A stretch of 64,000 nt of DNA from Actinomadura craniellae (GTDB lineage: Bacteria; Actinomycetota; Actinomycetes; Streptosporangiales; Streptosporangiaceae), in NCBI RefSeq assembly GCF_003289645.1, contig NZ_QLYX01000004.1, forward strand, positions 1-64,000, given 5' to 3'. Shown one piece after another: positions 7,952 to 15,914 of the stretch (positions are counted from its first letter, which is position 1; each line of letters starts with the position of its first letter). Below the pieces are notes generated by a model. The model did no database searches. It had not been told where the DNA came from and worked only from the letters and a program-made list of their open reading frames with translations. The position numbers and the translations under genes are program-made.

Positions 7952-9744
7952 GCCGGGCGCTGGGGCCACGGCCGTCGCTCTGGCACACCGGGGCGATGGG
8001 CGGATGGCTGGTGCTGGCCGCCTGCTGGGCACCGGCCGGCGGGCTGTGGGTCGTGTGGGTGGCGGCCAAGATCGCCGCAATGCTGGCCGGTGGGACGGTG
8101 CTGCCGTTCGGGGCCGGTTTCGCCCTGGCTCTCGGCCGGGGTGCCTGGCCGGGGACGCCCACCTTCCTGGTCCTGGTGGTGCTCGCGGTGCTGGTCGCCG
8201 GGCTCGGGGCGCTGGTTTGGACGGTGTGGCGGTATGTCGCCGAGCGGTTGCCCCGGCCCGATGATCCGATCGCCGCGCTGGCCCACAACCCCGGCATCGA
8301 GGTCTTGAAGCATGCGCAGGCCGCGGGCAAGGCCGTCGAGCTGCGGCGTTCCCTCAAGGGCACCGACCCGTTACGGCTGGGGCCGGGCGAGGTCGGGTTG
8401 CTGCTCGGCGAACTCCAGCGGCCTGGGCGGCCCGGCAAGGGCACGGCGCTGTACGCGTCGTGGGAGGACACACTGGTCGCGTTCATGGCGCCGCGGTCCG
8501 GTAAGACCACCGCGCTGTCGATTCCGTACGTGCTGTCGGCGCCCGGTGCGGTGATCGCCACCTCCAACAAGGCCGACCTGTGGGCGGCGACCGCCCGGCT
8601 GCGCCAGGAGGCCGGGGGGCGGGTGTGGCTGTTCGACCCCCAGCACATCACCTACCAGCCGCAGGGCTGGTGGTGGAACCCGCTGTCCGGGCTGGCCACG
8701 GTGGAGGACGCGCACCGGCTTGCCGGCCACTTCGTGCTGACCGTCGACGACCCGCAGAAGAAGGACCTGTGGGGCCCGGCCGCCCAGGACCTGCTGTGCG
8801 CCCTGTTCCTGGCCGCCGCGACCTCCGGCCGCTCCCTGCGCCACGTGGCCGCCTGGCTGGACGAACCCGCCGTCCCCACCCCGATCGAACTGCTGCACCA
8901 CGCCGGATTCACCCTGATGGCCTCGTCGCTGAAAGGCACCCAGAACGGGGCTGTGGAGACCCGCGACGGGATCTACCAGACCGCCCGCACCGCCGCCAAA
9001 TGCCTGCGCGACCAGGACATCCTGTCCTGGGTCACCCCAGGCGACGCCCTGCCCGCCTTCAGCCCGGCCGAGTTCACCGCCGGCACGCGGCCCGGGACGC
9101 TGTACCTGCTGAGCAAGTCCCGCTCGGCCGCCGCCCCGCTGATCGCCGCCCTCACCGACACCGTGATGCGCGCCGCCGAGCACCACGCCGAACGCTCCGG
9201 CGGCAGGCTGGACCCGCCCCTGGTCGTGTGCCTGGACGAGGCCGCCAACATCTGCCGGATCGCCGACCTGCCCGAGCTGTACTCCCACCTCGGTTCCCGC
9301 GGCATCGTGCCGGTCACCATCCTGCAGTCCTACGAGCAGGGCGTCACCGTCTGGGGCGAACCCGGCATGGCCGCCCTGTGGGGAGCCGCCACCCGCAAGC
9401 TCATCGGCGCCGGCACGGACTCCCCCCGCCTGGCCCGTGACCTGGCCACCCTCATCGGCCAGCACGACGTCCCCACCCGCTCCCTCACCCACGCCGACGG
9501 CCGCACCAGCGAGCAGATCTCCCTGCGCCGCCAGGACATCCTCGAACCCGCCGCCATCCGTGCCCTCCCACCCGGGACCGCTCTGCTGCTGGCCACCGGC
9601 GGACGGCCGGCGCTGCTCGGGCTCTGCCCCTGGTACGCCGGGCCGCGGGCCGGGCGGATCGCCGAGTCCATCACCCTGGCCGAGGCCGCCATCACCGAAG
9701 GGGCCCGGAGGGCCGACGCGACCTGGCCGGAGGTGGCGGAGTGA
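7948..9744 (+). CDS. VirD4/TraG-type conjugative coupling protein
   Basis: A 598-residue protein with two N-terminal membrane helices (within about residues 10-95), then the ATPase: Walker A PRSGKTTAL (about 180), FDPQHIT, WWNPL and Walker B VVCLDEAANIC (about 426). The second half has the LGSRGIVPVTILQSYEQG and WGAATRKLIGAGTDS motifs of TraG/VirD4 proteins. Coupling proteins recruit the relaxase-DNA complex and any protein substrates to the channel. It is therefore the expected receptor for the shared C-terminal tail motif carried by six proteins of this element. The GTG start overlaps the stop of the VirB4 gene. Confidence 0.92.
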   Translation: MSRALGPRPSLWHTGAMGGWLVLAACWAPAGGLWVVWVAAKIAAMLAGGTVLPFGAGFALALGRGAWPGTPTFLVLVVLAVLVAGLGALVWTVWRYVAERLPRPDDPIAALAHNPGIEVLKHAQAAGKAVELRRSLKGTDPLRLGPGEVGLLLGELQRPGRPGKGTALYASWEDTLVAFMAPRSGKTTALSIPYVLSAPGAVIATSNKADLWAATARLRQEAGGRVWLFDPQHITYQPQGWWWNPLSGLATVEDAHRLAGHFVLTVDDPQKKDLWGPAAQDLLCALFLAAATSGRSLRHVAAWLDEPAVPTPIELLHHAGFTLMASSLKGTQNGAVETRDGIYQTARTAAKCLRDQDILSWVTPGDALPAFSPAEFTAGTRPGTLYLLSKSRSAAAPLIAALTDTVMRAAEHHAERSGGRLDPPLVVCLDEAANICRIADLPELYSHLGSRGIVPVTILQSYEQGVTVWGEPGMAALWGAATRKLIGAGTDSPRLARDLATLIGQHDVPTRSLTHADGRTSEQISLRRQDILEPAAIRALPPGTALLLATGGRPALLGLCPWYAGPRAGRIAESITLAEAAITEGARRADATWPEVAE

Positions 9745-9805
9745 GCTCCAACGTGGTGGGTCATGGGGAAAGACGTCGAAGCCGCCCGGGAGGTGTCCCC
9801 CTGGA

Positions 9806-10040
9806 GGGGAATGCGGCCGGGCGGACCCGACTTGCTCCCGTCCCGCCACAGCCGGCCCCCGCGGCTGCCCTCAGGCGCGTCCGCGCTGAGACCACCCGGC
9901 CCCACGGCCGAGCCGACGCCGCCACAGCATCCGCCGCCGAAGGGGAAACGCGGCCGGGCGGATCCGACTTGCTCCCGTCCCGCCACAGTCGGCCCCTGCG
10001 GCTGCTCTCGGGCGCATCTGCGCTGAGACCGCCTGGCCTC
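9806..10040. repeat. Two imperfect direct repeats of about 97 bp
   Basis: Copy 1 (9806-9902) and copy 2 (9942-10040) share GCGGCCGGGCGGA-YCCGACTTGCT and then CTCCCGTCCCGCCACAG and GGCTGC. They lie in the roughly 440-bp spacer between the coupling-protein and DUF4913 genes. A GTG-started frame (9741-10118) runs through both, but a 1-nt indel puts the copies in different frames of it. That argues the repeats are non-coding DNA. No other gene is visible in this spacer apart from the small frame at 10161. Confidence 0.7.
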
Positions 10041-10160
10041 GCCGCCGAACCGTCCCCGTCCCAGCGCCGCAGCACGGCCCATCTGATCAGCCGTACCGAA
10101 GACCCGAACCGTCCGTAGAACGCGGGGCCCTGGCCTCGCCGAGCGAAAGGAGCACCGCCC

Positions 10161-10247
10161 ATGAACGCTTTGATTTCGGAGGCAATGTGTCCACGTCTGA
10201 GCAGGCACCGGCGCGGCCGGTGTACCGCACCCTGTCCCAGTGGGTGA
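10161..10247 (+). CDS. Possible 28-residue leader ORF overlapping the DUF4913 gene
   Basis: AAGGAG followed 8 nt later by ATG at 10161 is the best ribosome-binding site in this spacer. It opens a 28-codon frame (MNALISEAMCPRLS...) that overlaps the GTG start of the DUF4913 gene at 10187 in another frame. It could be a leader peptide that couples translation, or a remnant of an older start displaced by a frameshift. There is no family evidence. Confidence 0.25.
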   Translation: MNALISEAMCPRLSRHRRGRCTAPCPSG

Positions 10248-10570
10248 ACAACCACTTCATCCCGATCTACCGGCGCACCCTCGGCGGCGAGTACCGGTGG
10301 TGCTCACAATGGTGGAAGCACGCCGAGGCCATCTCCCGCTTCTCCAGCCTGTGGTACGCGTGGGAATCAATGCGGATCAACGGGTCCACCGGGATGGGCC
10401 TGTGGTACCGCGACCACCTCGACCACCAACTGCCCGTCCTGCTCGGCCCGCGCGGGCCGTTCTACCAGTGCACCGAGACCGAACACCTCGAACCGCACCA
10501 GGCCGCCATCGCCCTGCCCCCACCCGGCTGGTGGACCTCCTCCCTGGCCACCACCGGAGGCCGGGCATGA
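10187..10570 (+). CDS. DUF4913 family protein
   Basis: A 127-residue soluble protein reading WVNNHFIPIYRRTLGGEYRW, CSQWWKHAEAISRFSSLWYAWE and WYRDHLDHQLPVLLGPRGPF. This pattern is typical of DUF4913 proteins, which recur in actinobacterial conjugative elements next to the coupling protein. The biochemical role is unknown; the family's constant position suggests a part in DNA transfer. The GTG is preceded by GGAGG. The stop overlaps the next start (ATGA). Confidence 0.8.
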   Translation: MSTSEQAPARPVYRTLSQWVNNHFIPIYRRTLGGEYRWCSQWWKHAEAISRFSSLWYAWESMRINGSTGMGLWYRDHLDHQLPVLLGPRGPFYQCTETEHLEPHQAAIALPPPGWWTSSLATTGGRA

Positions 10571-11388
10571 GCGACCCCACCTCCGCAGAGAACGCCGCCA
10601 TCGCCCTGGACGCCTACGAACAGCACATCCTCGGCGACACCCAGACCACCCACCGCCGCAACCCCGTCGTCGCCGACGCCCTGGTCCGCGGCCTGATCAA
10701 CGACCTGGCCGACTACGCCGACCAGCGGCGCATCGACCTCACCGCCGTCCTCACCGGCGCACTGGAAGCGCGGGCCGACGACCTCACCGAGCGGCAGGAC
10801 TCCGAGCTCGTCCGGCAGGTCGGCGCGCAGGTGCAGATCCGCCCAGACGCAGCCGGGGAACCGCTGCCGGTGCGGCGCGGAATCATCACCGGGGTCGAGG
10901 AGTACGGCAACGGCAACGCGGTCTGCGCCGTGCGGTTCCCCGGAATGGACGGGGATCTGCAGCTGGCGGTCTCCGACCTGCAGCCCGCCGAACCGTTCCC
11001 GCACACCACCACCCGGCTCGGACCCGTCACCACCGCCACCGACGCCGAAAAGACCCTCATCACCGTCGCCGCCCGCATCCAGTGCTGCGCCCGGTCGGGC
11101 GTCCGGCCCGACCACGACGACCTGCTGGACCGCAACAGCCTGGCCGGCAACCTCGGCCGGTGGGCCGGAACCACCGACGAACGCGTCCTGACCACGCTCA
11201 CCCAGCAGATCAACCAGGCTGCCGCCCGGATGAGCACGCCCGGCCTGCAACCGGGGACCGATCCGGTGCGGCTGGCCACCACCGGCTTCCCGCACGACCT
11301 GAACGACGGCGTGCCCGCACCCTCCGGGCAGGACCCGGCAGCCGGTCAGGCGCCTTCGCCGGAGCACCGGCCGGGGCGGGCCTTGTGA
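10567..11388 (+). CDS. Unrecognised element protein with C-terminal PVxLAxxxFP tail motif
   Basis: A 273-residue soluble protein of unknown function. The N-terminal 80 residues are helical (NAAIALDAYEQHI..., LVRGLINDLADYADQRRIDL) and resemble the N-terminus of the protein encoded at 11738-12466. A central beta-rich part (RRGIITGVEEYGNGNAVCAVRFPGMDG) could be a small barrel. The end carries DPVRLATTGFPHDL at residues 232-245, 42 residues before the C-terminus, followed by a Pro-rich disordered tail. The same motif ends the relaxase and four other proteins here. It is ATGA-coupled to the DUF4913 gene. I infer that it is a protein co-transferred with the DNA; its activity is unknown. Confidence 0.65.
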   Translation: MSDPTSAENAAIALDAYEQHILGDTQTTHRRNPVVADALVRGLINDLADYADQRRIDLTAVLTGALEARADDLTERQDSELVRQVGAQVQIRPDAAGEPLPVRRGIITGVEEYGNGNAVCAVRFPGMDGDLQLAVSDLQPAEPFPHTTTRLGPVTTATDAEKTLITVAARIQCCARSGVRPDHDDLLDRNSLAGNLGRWAGTTDERVLTTLTQQINQAAARMSTPGLQPGTDPVRLATTGFPHDLNDGVPAPSGQDPAAGQAPSPEHRPGRAL

Positions 11389-11603
11389 GCAGCAGGCCCT
11401 GGCCGCACCGCGAACAGAACGGCGGTCTGGCCTGCGGACAGGACGGCGGTCCAACCCACGGGCGGGACGGCGGTCCGACCCGCGGACAGGACGGCGGTCC
11501 GACCCGCGAGCAGAACGGCGATCCAACCCGCAGGCTGCTGGGCTCCCGAGCCCGTCCGATCGCCTGCCGCCGGCTTCCCGCTCGACGCGCGGCTCGCACC
11601 TGA
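11385..11603 (+). CDS. Possible small octapeptide-repeat protein, translationally coupled
   Basis: A GTG overlaps the previous stop (GTGA, as with most genes in this operon) and opens a 72-codon frame. Residues 10-49 are five octapeptide repeats of the form (G/E)-(Q/R)-(D/N)-G-G-P-T-R, encoded by the 24-bp tandem repeats at 11412-11531. The C-terminus is strongly basic (LLGSRARPIACRRLPARRAART). The repeat length is a multiple of three and the frame stays open throughout, which favours coding. The start lacks an independent ribosome-binding site, and I know no homologue. Confidence 0.35.
   Translation: MSSRPWPHREQNGGLACGQDGGPTHGRDGGPTRGQDGGPTREQNGDPTRRLLGSRARPIACRRLPARRAART
11412..11531 (+). 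repeat. Five tandem 24-bp repeats
   Basis: The units lie at 11412, 11436, 11460, 11484 and 11508, with consensus GGACAGGACGGCGGTCCGAC + CCGC. Units 2-4 are nearly identical; the outer two are more diverged, as expected for an array growing from the middle. On the + strand the array encodes an octapeptide repeat. The core GGACGGCGGTCC is also partly self-complementary (GGAC...GTCC), so the array could fold into hairpins or bind a protein as iterons. Confidence 0.85.
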
Positions 11604-11737
11604 GGCGGTTCCGCCCGAACCAACCCCGGCTCGCGGCAGACCCGGCCTCGGACCGCCGCGAGCCCGGATACCCGCAACCGTGACCACTCATCGCCGTGCG
11701 GGCGTGTACCGCCTGCCGCTTCCCTCTGGAGACCTTC

Positions 11738-12466
11738 ATGCCCGACGACACCAATGCCCAGAGTGCCGAGTTCGCGGCCAAAGCGCTGGACGCCTTCCAG
11801 GAACACGCCCAGCCCGGTCCGGCACCCGACCACCGCAAGGACGCCGAGCACGCCGCCGGGCTCGTCGGCGACCTGCTGATCGACCTGATGCACTACGCCG
11901 ATCGGCGCGGGCTCGACTTCGACGAGACCCTGCTGGCCGCGCGCCTCTTCTACGCCGACGAGACCGCCACGGCCCAGGACACCGCGGTCCAGCACGCCCG
12001 CGCCCTGGCCGGGGCCGTGCAGCGGCTGAACGAGGCCACCGCCCCGTGGGAGTCCTGGCCGGGCCTGTCCGATCCGCAGTCCGTGCACGCGGTGCTCGAC
12101 GAGCTGACCGCCGCGATCGGCGGCCTCGGTCCGGTGCTCTCCCAGCTCAGCGACTACCTCCGGAACAAAGCCGGCGAAGACCGGCAGCCCGGCGAGCGGG
12201 CCGAAGCCGCCTACGCCACCGCCTTCCATCTCCAGGCCGCCCGCGGCTCGGTGGCCGACCTGGCCGAGGTGCTCGACAGCGCCCGGTGCCTGGCCGACGG
12301 CCTCACCACCGCGAAGCCCGGACCCGACCCCCCGCACCCGGGGCCGGTCGGACTCGCCGCCCGCGATTTCCCCGCCGGCCTCGACGAACTCCTCGGGCGC
12401 GCCGACCCCGACCCGCCGCCGGCACCCGGCAGCCCTCAAGGCCCGCATCGCGGACCGCGCCCGTAG
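11738..12466 (+). CDS. Unrecognised element protein with C-terminal PVxLAxxxFP tail motif
   Basis: A 242-residue, largely helical acidic protein. Its N-terminus (AAKALDAFQEHA...GLVGDLLIDLMHYADRRGLDF) matches that of the protein encoded at 10567-11388 in pattern, so the two seem to share a domain. The middle is a four-helix-like region with no motif I know. GPVGLAARDFPAGLDELL lies 42 residues before the end and is followed by a Pro-rich tail. The ATG at 11738 follows CTGGAGACC at reasonable spacing. Helicity and the tail suggest a transferred accessory protein; the function is not known. Confidence 0.65.
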   Translation: MPDDTNAQSAEFAAKALDAFQEHAQPGPAPDHRKDAEHAAGLVGDLLIDLMHYADRRGLDFDETLLAARLFYADETATAQDTAVQHARALAGAVQRLNEATAPWESWPGLSDPQSVHAVLDELTAAIGGLGPVLSQLSDYLRNKAGEDRQPGERAEAAYATAFHLQAARGSVADLAEVLDSARCLADGLTTAKPGPDPPHPGPVGLAARDFPAGLDELLGRADPDPPPAPGSPQGPHRGPRP

Positions 12467-12550
12467 CCGCACCGCCGAGACGATGCCGCCCGCCGGCCAC
12501 CCGCCGGTGGGCGGCACCCGCCCCTTCACCGTCCTCACCGGAGGTAGACC

Positions 12551-13006
12551 GTGAGCCTTCCCCTCATCCGCGACACCACCGCACGGCTGTCGGTCCCGCA
12601 GCTGTTGCCCGGCCGGCTCGCCGCCGCCTACCGCGCCCTGGAGATCGCCGAATACGCCACCCGGGAGCTGATCTTCCTGCAACCGCCGGACCTGCCTCCG
12701 GGATGGGCCGCCGCCCAGCAGCACGCCGCCCGAGCCCGCGGAGCACTGTCGCGGGCGCCGTCGTTCGAGTGGCCGCTCACCTTCCCGCCGCCCGTGCTCG
12801 CGCTCGCCGAGGCCGACCTCCGCACCGTGGTCAGGGCGCTCGCCGGACTCGCCGACACACTGGTCATGGCACTGGTCGAGGCCGCGGACCAGGCCGAGCA
12901 CGCGGACGATGAGGCCTGCTGCGTGCAGGCCGCACTGCATGGCAACGACCTGCACACGGTTTTCCACATAAGCGCCCGCACCTTGTCCGCCCCCGAGCCT
13001 GCCTGA
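12551..13006 (+). CDS. Small helical hypothetical protein
   Basis: A 151-residue protein made almost wholly of amphipathic helices (RLAAAYRALEIAEYATRELI, LRTVVRALAGLADTLVMALVEAADQAEHADDEACC). Its last part resembles the C-terminal helices of the 121-residue protein at 13713-14078 (FDLARHVARTLVLAAEQADDPADKFACLDAA), so the two may be distant paralogues. GGAGG precedes the GTG start. It has no tail motif and no recognised function; it belongs to the conjugation operon by position and orientation. Confidence 0.6.
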   Translation: MSLPLIRDTTARLSVPQLLPGRLAAAYRALEIAEYATRELIFLQPPDLPPGWAAAQQHAARARGALSRAPSFEWPLTFPPPVLALAEADLRTVVRALAGLADTLVMALVEAADQAEHADDEACCVQAALHGNDLHTVFHISARTLSAPEPA

Positions 13007-13083
13007 CGTAACCGTGGCTCAACCCGCTCTCACTGCGGGCCCGCACGTTCAGGTCCCACCACCGGACGGAGGCTCCATCCGCA

Positions 13084-13509
13084 TGAACGCCCACATCGCC
13101 CACGTGACCAAGCAGATCCAGGCTGCCGGCGAGTTCCGGGGCTGGTGGCCTCCGCCCTCATCGGGCCGGAACCCGTCGAGCGGGCGACCGCCGAACTCAT
13201 CCGCGGAACCCCGGACGAGACGTACCCGGCCTGCGCGACCGTGCTGGCCGGAGCCGTGGAAGCCCGCGCTGGGCCCTGGCAGAGGCACCGTCGCCGGCCT
13301 TGCCGTCCGAAACCACCTTGGCTTCGGGGCGCACCGAACTCGCCCAGGCGATCACCGAACTGATCGTGACCGCCACGCGGGCCGGGCTCACCGCCACGTC
13401 CAAGAGCACCGGTCCGGCCGACCGGACCGCCGCCCTCCCAGCCGCACGGCACGCGGGGTGCGTCCACGCAGCTCCGACATGGCTCGTCCCGGTCGTCCCG
13501 GAGGTGTAG
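13084..13509 (+). pseudogene. Frameshifted remnant of a small element gene
   Basis: GGACGGAGG precedes an ATG at 13084, and the protein-like sequence then jumps frame twice. MNAHIAHVTKQIQAAGEF is in one frame. LVASALIGPEPVERATAELI through LAGAVEARA is in a second. WALAEAPSPALPSETTLASG through ITELIVTATRAGLTA is back in the first, ending at 13509. Joined, these give about 140 residues of helical sequence similar in style to its neighbours. Two indels, near 13140 and 13270, explain the break. The original function is unknown. Confidence 0.55.
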
Positions 13510-13556
13510 AGGACGGTCAGCGGGTGCGTCCACGCGGCTCTGGCATGACTCGTCCC
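13456..13556 (+). repeat. Pair of 35-bp direct repeats, 66-bp period
   Basis: GGGTGCGTCCACGCRGCTC followed by YGRCATGRCTCGTCCC occurs at 13456-13490 and again at 13522-13556 with four mismatches. The pair spans the end of the frameshifted remnant and the spacer before the next gene, and looks like a local duplication. The rest of 13557-13712 holds no gene I can support. Confidence 0.6.
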
Positions 13557-13712
13557 TTGAAGGCGGTTCTCGCGCTCGCGCGATACCCGTCCACAGAAAT
13601 AGAGCGGTTCCGCGCCCGCGGCCACCGCGCCGCACGCTCGCCTGACCCGCCCGTCCGAGGCGGTCAGCAAGCCGCCACAGCACCTACGAGCACCTACGGA
13701 GGACACAGCACC

Positions 13713-14078
13713 ATGACCGACGACCGGCAAGCAGAACTCTCCCGGCTGCTGGAGACCGCGAACGCCGAGCTGGCCCGTGCCGAGCACGCCATCAGGGCGT
13801 TCGCCGAGGAGGGCCCGGACGGGTTCATCCGCTGGGGCTTCGCCCAGTGCGAGGTGATCGAGGCCCGGCTCGCCCTGCTGGGCGCCCCGTCCATGCCGCC
13901 CCAGCCCGACCGCCCGCCCGTACCCGGCGAGGAGTCCGTGGACTCCCTGTTCGACCTGGCCCGGCACGTCGCCCGGACCCTGGTCCTCGCCGCGGAGCAG
14001 GCCGACGATCCGGCCGACAAGTTCGCCTGCCTGGACGCCGCCCGCTACGCCGGGCGCCTGCGCGAGGCCCTGCGATGA
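13713..14078 (+). CDS. Small helical hypothetical protein
   Basis: A 121-residue acidic protein with an N-terminal coiled-coil-like stretch (LSRLLETANAELARAEHAIRAFAEEG) and a C-terminal helix pair (DLARHVARTLVLAAEQADDPADKFACLDAARYAGRL). It resembles the protein encoded at 12551-13006 in the last third. The ATG at 13713 follows ACGGAGGACACAGCACC. The stop overlaps the next start (ATGA), so the two are coupled. It is not recognised and belongs to the transfer operon by context. Confidence 0.6.
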   Translation: MTDDRQAELSRLLETANAELARAEHAIRAFAEEGPDGFIRWGFAQCEVIEARLALLGAPSMPPQPDRPPVPGEESVDSLFDLARHVARTLVLAAEQADDPADKFACLDAARYAGRLREALR

Positions 14079-15589
14079 GCTTCACGGTCACCTTCGGGGA
14101 CATGCTCGCCCTCGCCGACGGGCACCTCGCCCAGGTCGCCGGAGCGTTAGCCCGCCCCGACGCCGGCGAGCAGGCCCGCCGTCCCGCCACGGTCGCCGAA
14201 CTGTCCCGCCTCGTCGGCGTCCTCGCCCGCTACAGCGGCCGGATCGCCACCGGCTTCGATCTGCTGCCCGCCGCCGGTACCGGCGTGCAGCAGGCCGCCC
14301 GCCAAGCCGTACCGCTGCTCACCAGGGCGCAGGACGTCCTCGGCACACCCGCGGGCTCCGAGCCGCCCGGCCCCGAGCTGGCCTGGGATCTGCATGCCAC
14401 CGCCACCGCCCTGGGCTGCGGCCTCGACCTGCTCGCCACCCACCTGTCCCCGCCGCCGGAACCCGATGTTCCCCTGGCCGGCAACGCGGCCGTCATCGTC
14501 GACGCCGATACCGCCCGGCTGCTCCTGCGCACGGTCGGCGAATACGCCGCGGTCGCCGGCCGGGCCGCCTTCCATTCCGGACCGGCCGGGCGGCAGGCAG
14601 GCGAGCTACTCCTCAGGGCCGCGTTCATCGGGCAGGCCTTCGTCCACGACGAGATCACACCCGTGACGGCGATCCCGCTCAACCAGGTGCCCGACCGCAT
14701 CCCGCCCGGCCCGGGAGAGAGCAGGGAGCAGAAGCTCGCCGGGATCGACATCAGCGTCCGGCGCCTGAACCCGGCCGAGGTCAGGAACTCCCTGCCCGCC
14801 TGGCGTTACCTGACCTCGGCCGCGGCGGTCAGCTGCGACATCGGCCAGCACCTCATCCAGCAGCTCGCCCGGCGCGCCGCCGAACTCGGGCTCGCCGACG
14901 CCGCCGGCGCGCTGGACGGTCTTACTCCCACCGTCCGGCAACTCGGCCGTCGCTGGAAGCGCATCGCCACCCGCTGGCACGGACTCACCCGCGAGCACAC
15001 CGATCCGGTCGTCGGCACCGCGCTGGACGCCAGCGACCTGGTCCTGCGGCTCGGCCGCCTCCTCTACGCCGATCCCGGCTGGGCCCCAGGTCCTCGCGCC
15101 AGCCTCAGGGTCACCCCGCTCGAGCACCTGGCCGCCACCCCGGCCGACCTCGCGCAGGTGGGTACCGCCGTCTTCAAGGCTTTCGAGGGCTGCGACATCG
15201 TCGCCCGCCACCACCGCGCCGCCCTCAACGACCTGTTCACCCGCGACGTTCTGCGCGCCCCGCCCCGTGCCAGTGGACGCTACAAGCCCAACCACGACAT
15301 GCGGGTCTTCCTGCGCCGGTACGAAAATCTTCACGCCGACAGCCGCGAGATGATCGCCCGGTTCGCCCGAGCGCTTCAATCGATACCGGACCAGCCCTCC
15401 GGTGCCATCGCCGAAACGACCCTCGTCGCCCGCCGCACCGCCGTCCCCGACACCTCGTCACCCGTAGCCTTGGCCGCCACCGGCTTCCCCGTCCCCATCA
15501 CCGAAGCCGTCCAGGGCGCCACGGCTGCAGGTCCTTCCTTACCGCCAACCGCTCTGGCTAAGGGGAGATCGGCTGGTAACAGTCCGTAG
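14075..15589 (+). CDS. Large unrecognised element protein with C-terminal PVxLAxxxFP tail motif
   Basis: A 504-residue, mostly alpha-helical protein without membrane segments. The N-terminal half reads like repeated helical hairpins (MLALADGHLAQVAGALARPD; ELSRLVGVLARYSGRIATGF). The middle holds LPAWRYLTSAAAVSCDIGQHLI and LGRRWKRIATRWHGLT. SPVALAATGFPVPITEAV lies 43 residues before the end, followed by a low-complexity tail. No enzymatic motif is visible. The ATGA overlap with the upstream gene and a strong hairpin 18 bp after its stop mark it as the last gene of this transcription unit. Best guess is a transferred or relaxosome-associated protein. Confidence 0.65.
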   Translation: MSFTVTFGDMLALADGHLAQVAGALARPDAGEQARRPATVAELSRLVGVLARYSGRIATGFDLLPAAGTGVQQAARQAVPLLTRAQDVLGTPAGSEPPGPELAWDLHATATALGCGLDLLATHLSPPPEPDVPLAGNAAVIVDADTARLLLRTVGEYAAVAGRAAFHSGPAGRQAGELLLRAAFIGQAFVHDEITPVTAIPLNQVPDRIPPGPGESREQKLAGIDISVRRLNPAEVRNSLPAWRYLTSAAAVSCDIGQHLIQQLARRAAELGLADAAGALDGLTPTVRQLGRRWKRIATRWHGLTREHTDPVVGTALDASDLVLRLGRLLYADPGWAPGPRASLRVTPLEHLAATPADLAQVGTAVFKAFEGCDIVARHHRAALNDLFTRDVLRAPPRASGRYKPNHDMRVFLRRYENLHADSREMIARFARALQSIPDQPSGAIAETTLVARRTAVPDTSSPVALAATGFPVPITEAVQGATAAGPSLPPTALAKGRSAGNSP

Positions 15590-15607
15590 CCGGCGGGATG
15601 CCCGGAC

Positions 15608-15641
15608 CGGGTGCCTCGGATGGATCGCCCCGAGGCACCCG
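15608..15641 (+). terminator. Strong stem-loop terminator after the transfer operon
   Basis: CGGGTGCCTCGG at 15608-15619 pairs perfectly with CCGAGGCACCCG at 15630-15641 around a 10-nt loop. One more pair (15607/15642) extends the stem to 13 bp. It lies 18 bp after the stop at 15589. There is no U tract, as is common for actinomycete terminators. I see no gene in the rest of 15590-15914. Confidence 0.7.
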
Positions 15642-15914
15642 GGGCCAGCCGGTCAACGTCATGGAGTGCAGCCCGTTCTCACCGACTCCTCCTGAGGATC
15701 AAGCGCCGGATCAGTGCAGTAGCAGAGCTCCAGTGGGCGCCCGGGCCGAACCGGATCCGGAGTACGGCCGGGGTCGGGCGGGCGGCCTTGCGGGTGCGCA
15801 GCCATCACCTGCGGCTCCTGGCCGACGTTCCGGTCGGCGGCCGGTCCGTGGTGGTCGAGCTGCAGTTCGGCGGCCGGTCTGCTTTGTGCCAGAGCCATTG
15901 ACTGGGCAGAACCG

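Noticed and set aside
9741-10118. GTGA-coupled 125-codon frame after the coupling-protein gene
   Set aside because: The two 97-bp repeats fall in different frames of it and composition is low-complexity, so I treat the region as non-coding repeat DNA.
11412-11531. CRISPR-like array
   Set aside because: The 24-bp units are directly contiguous without spacers and no cas gene is present, so this is a minisatellite.
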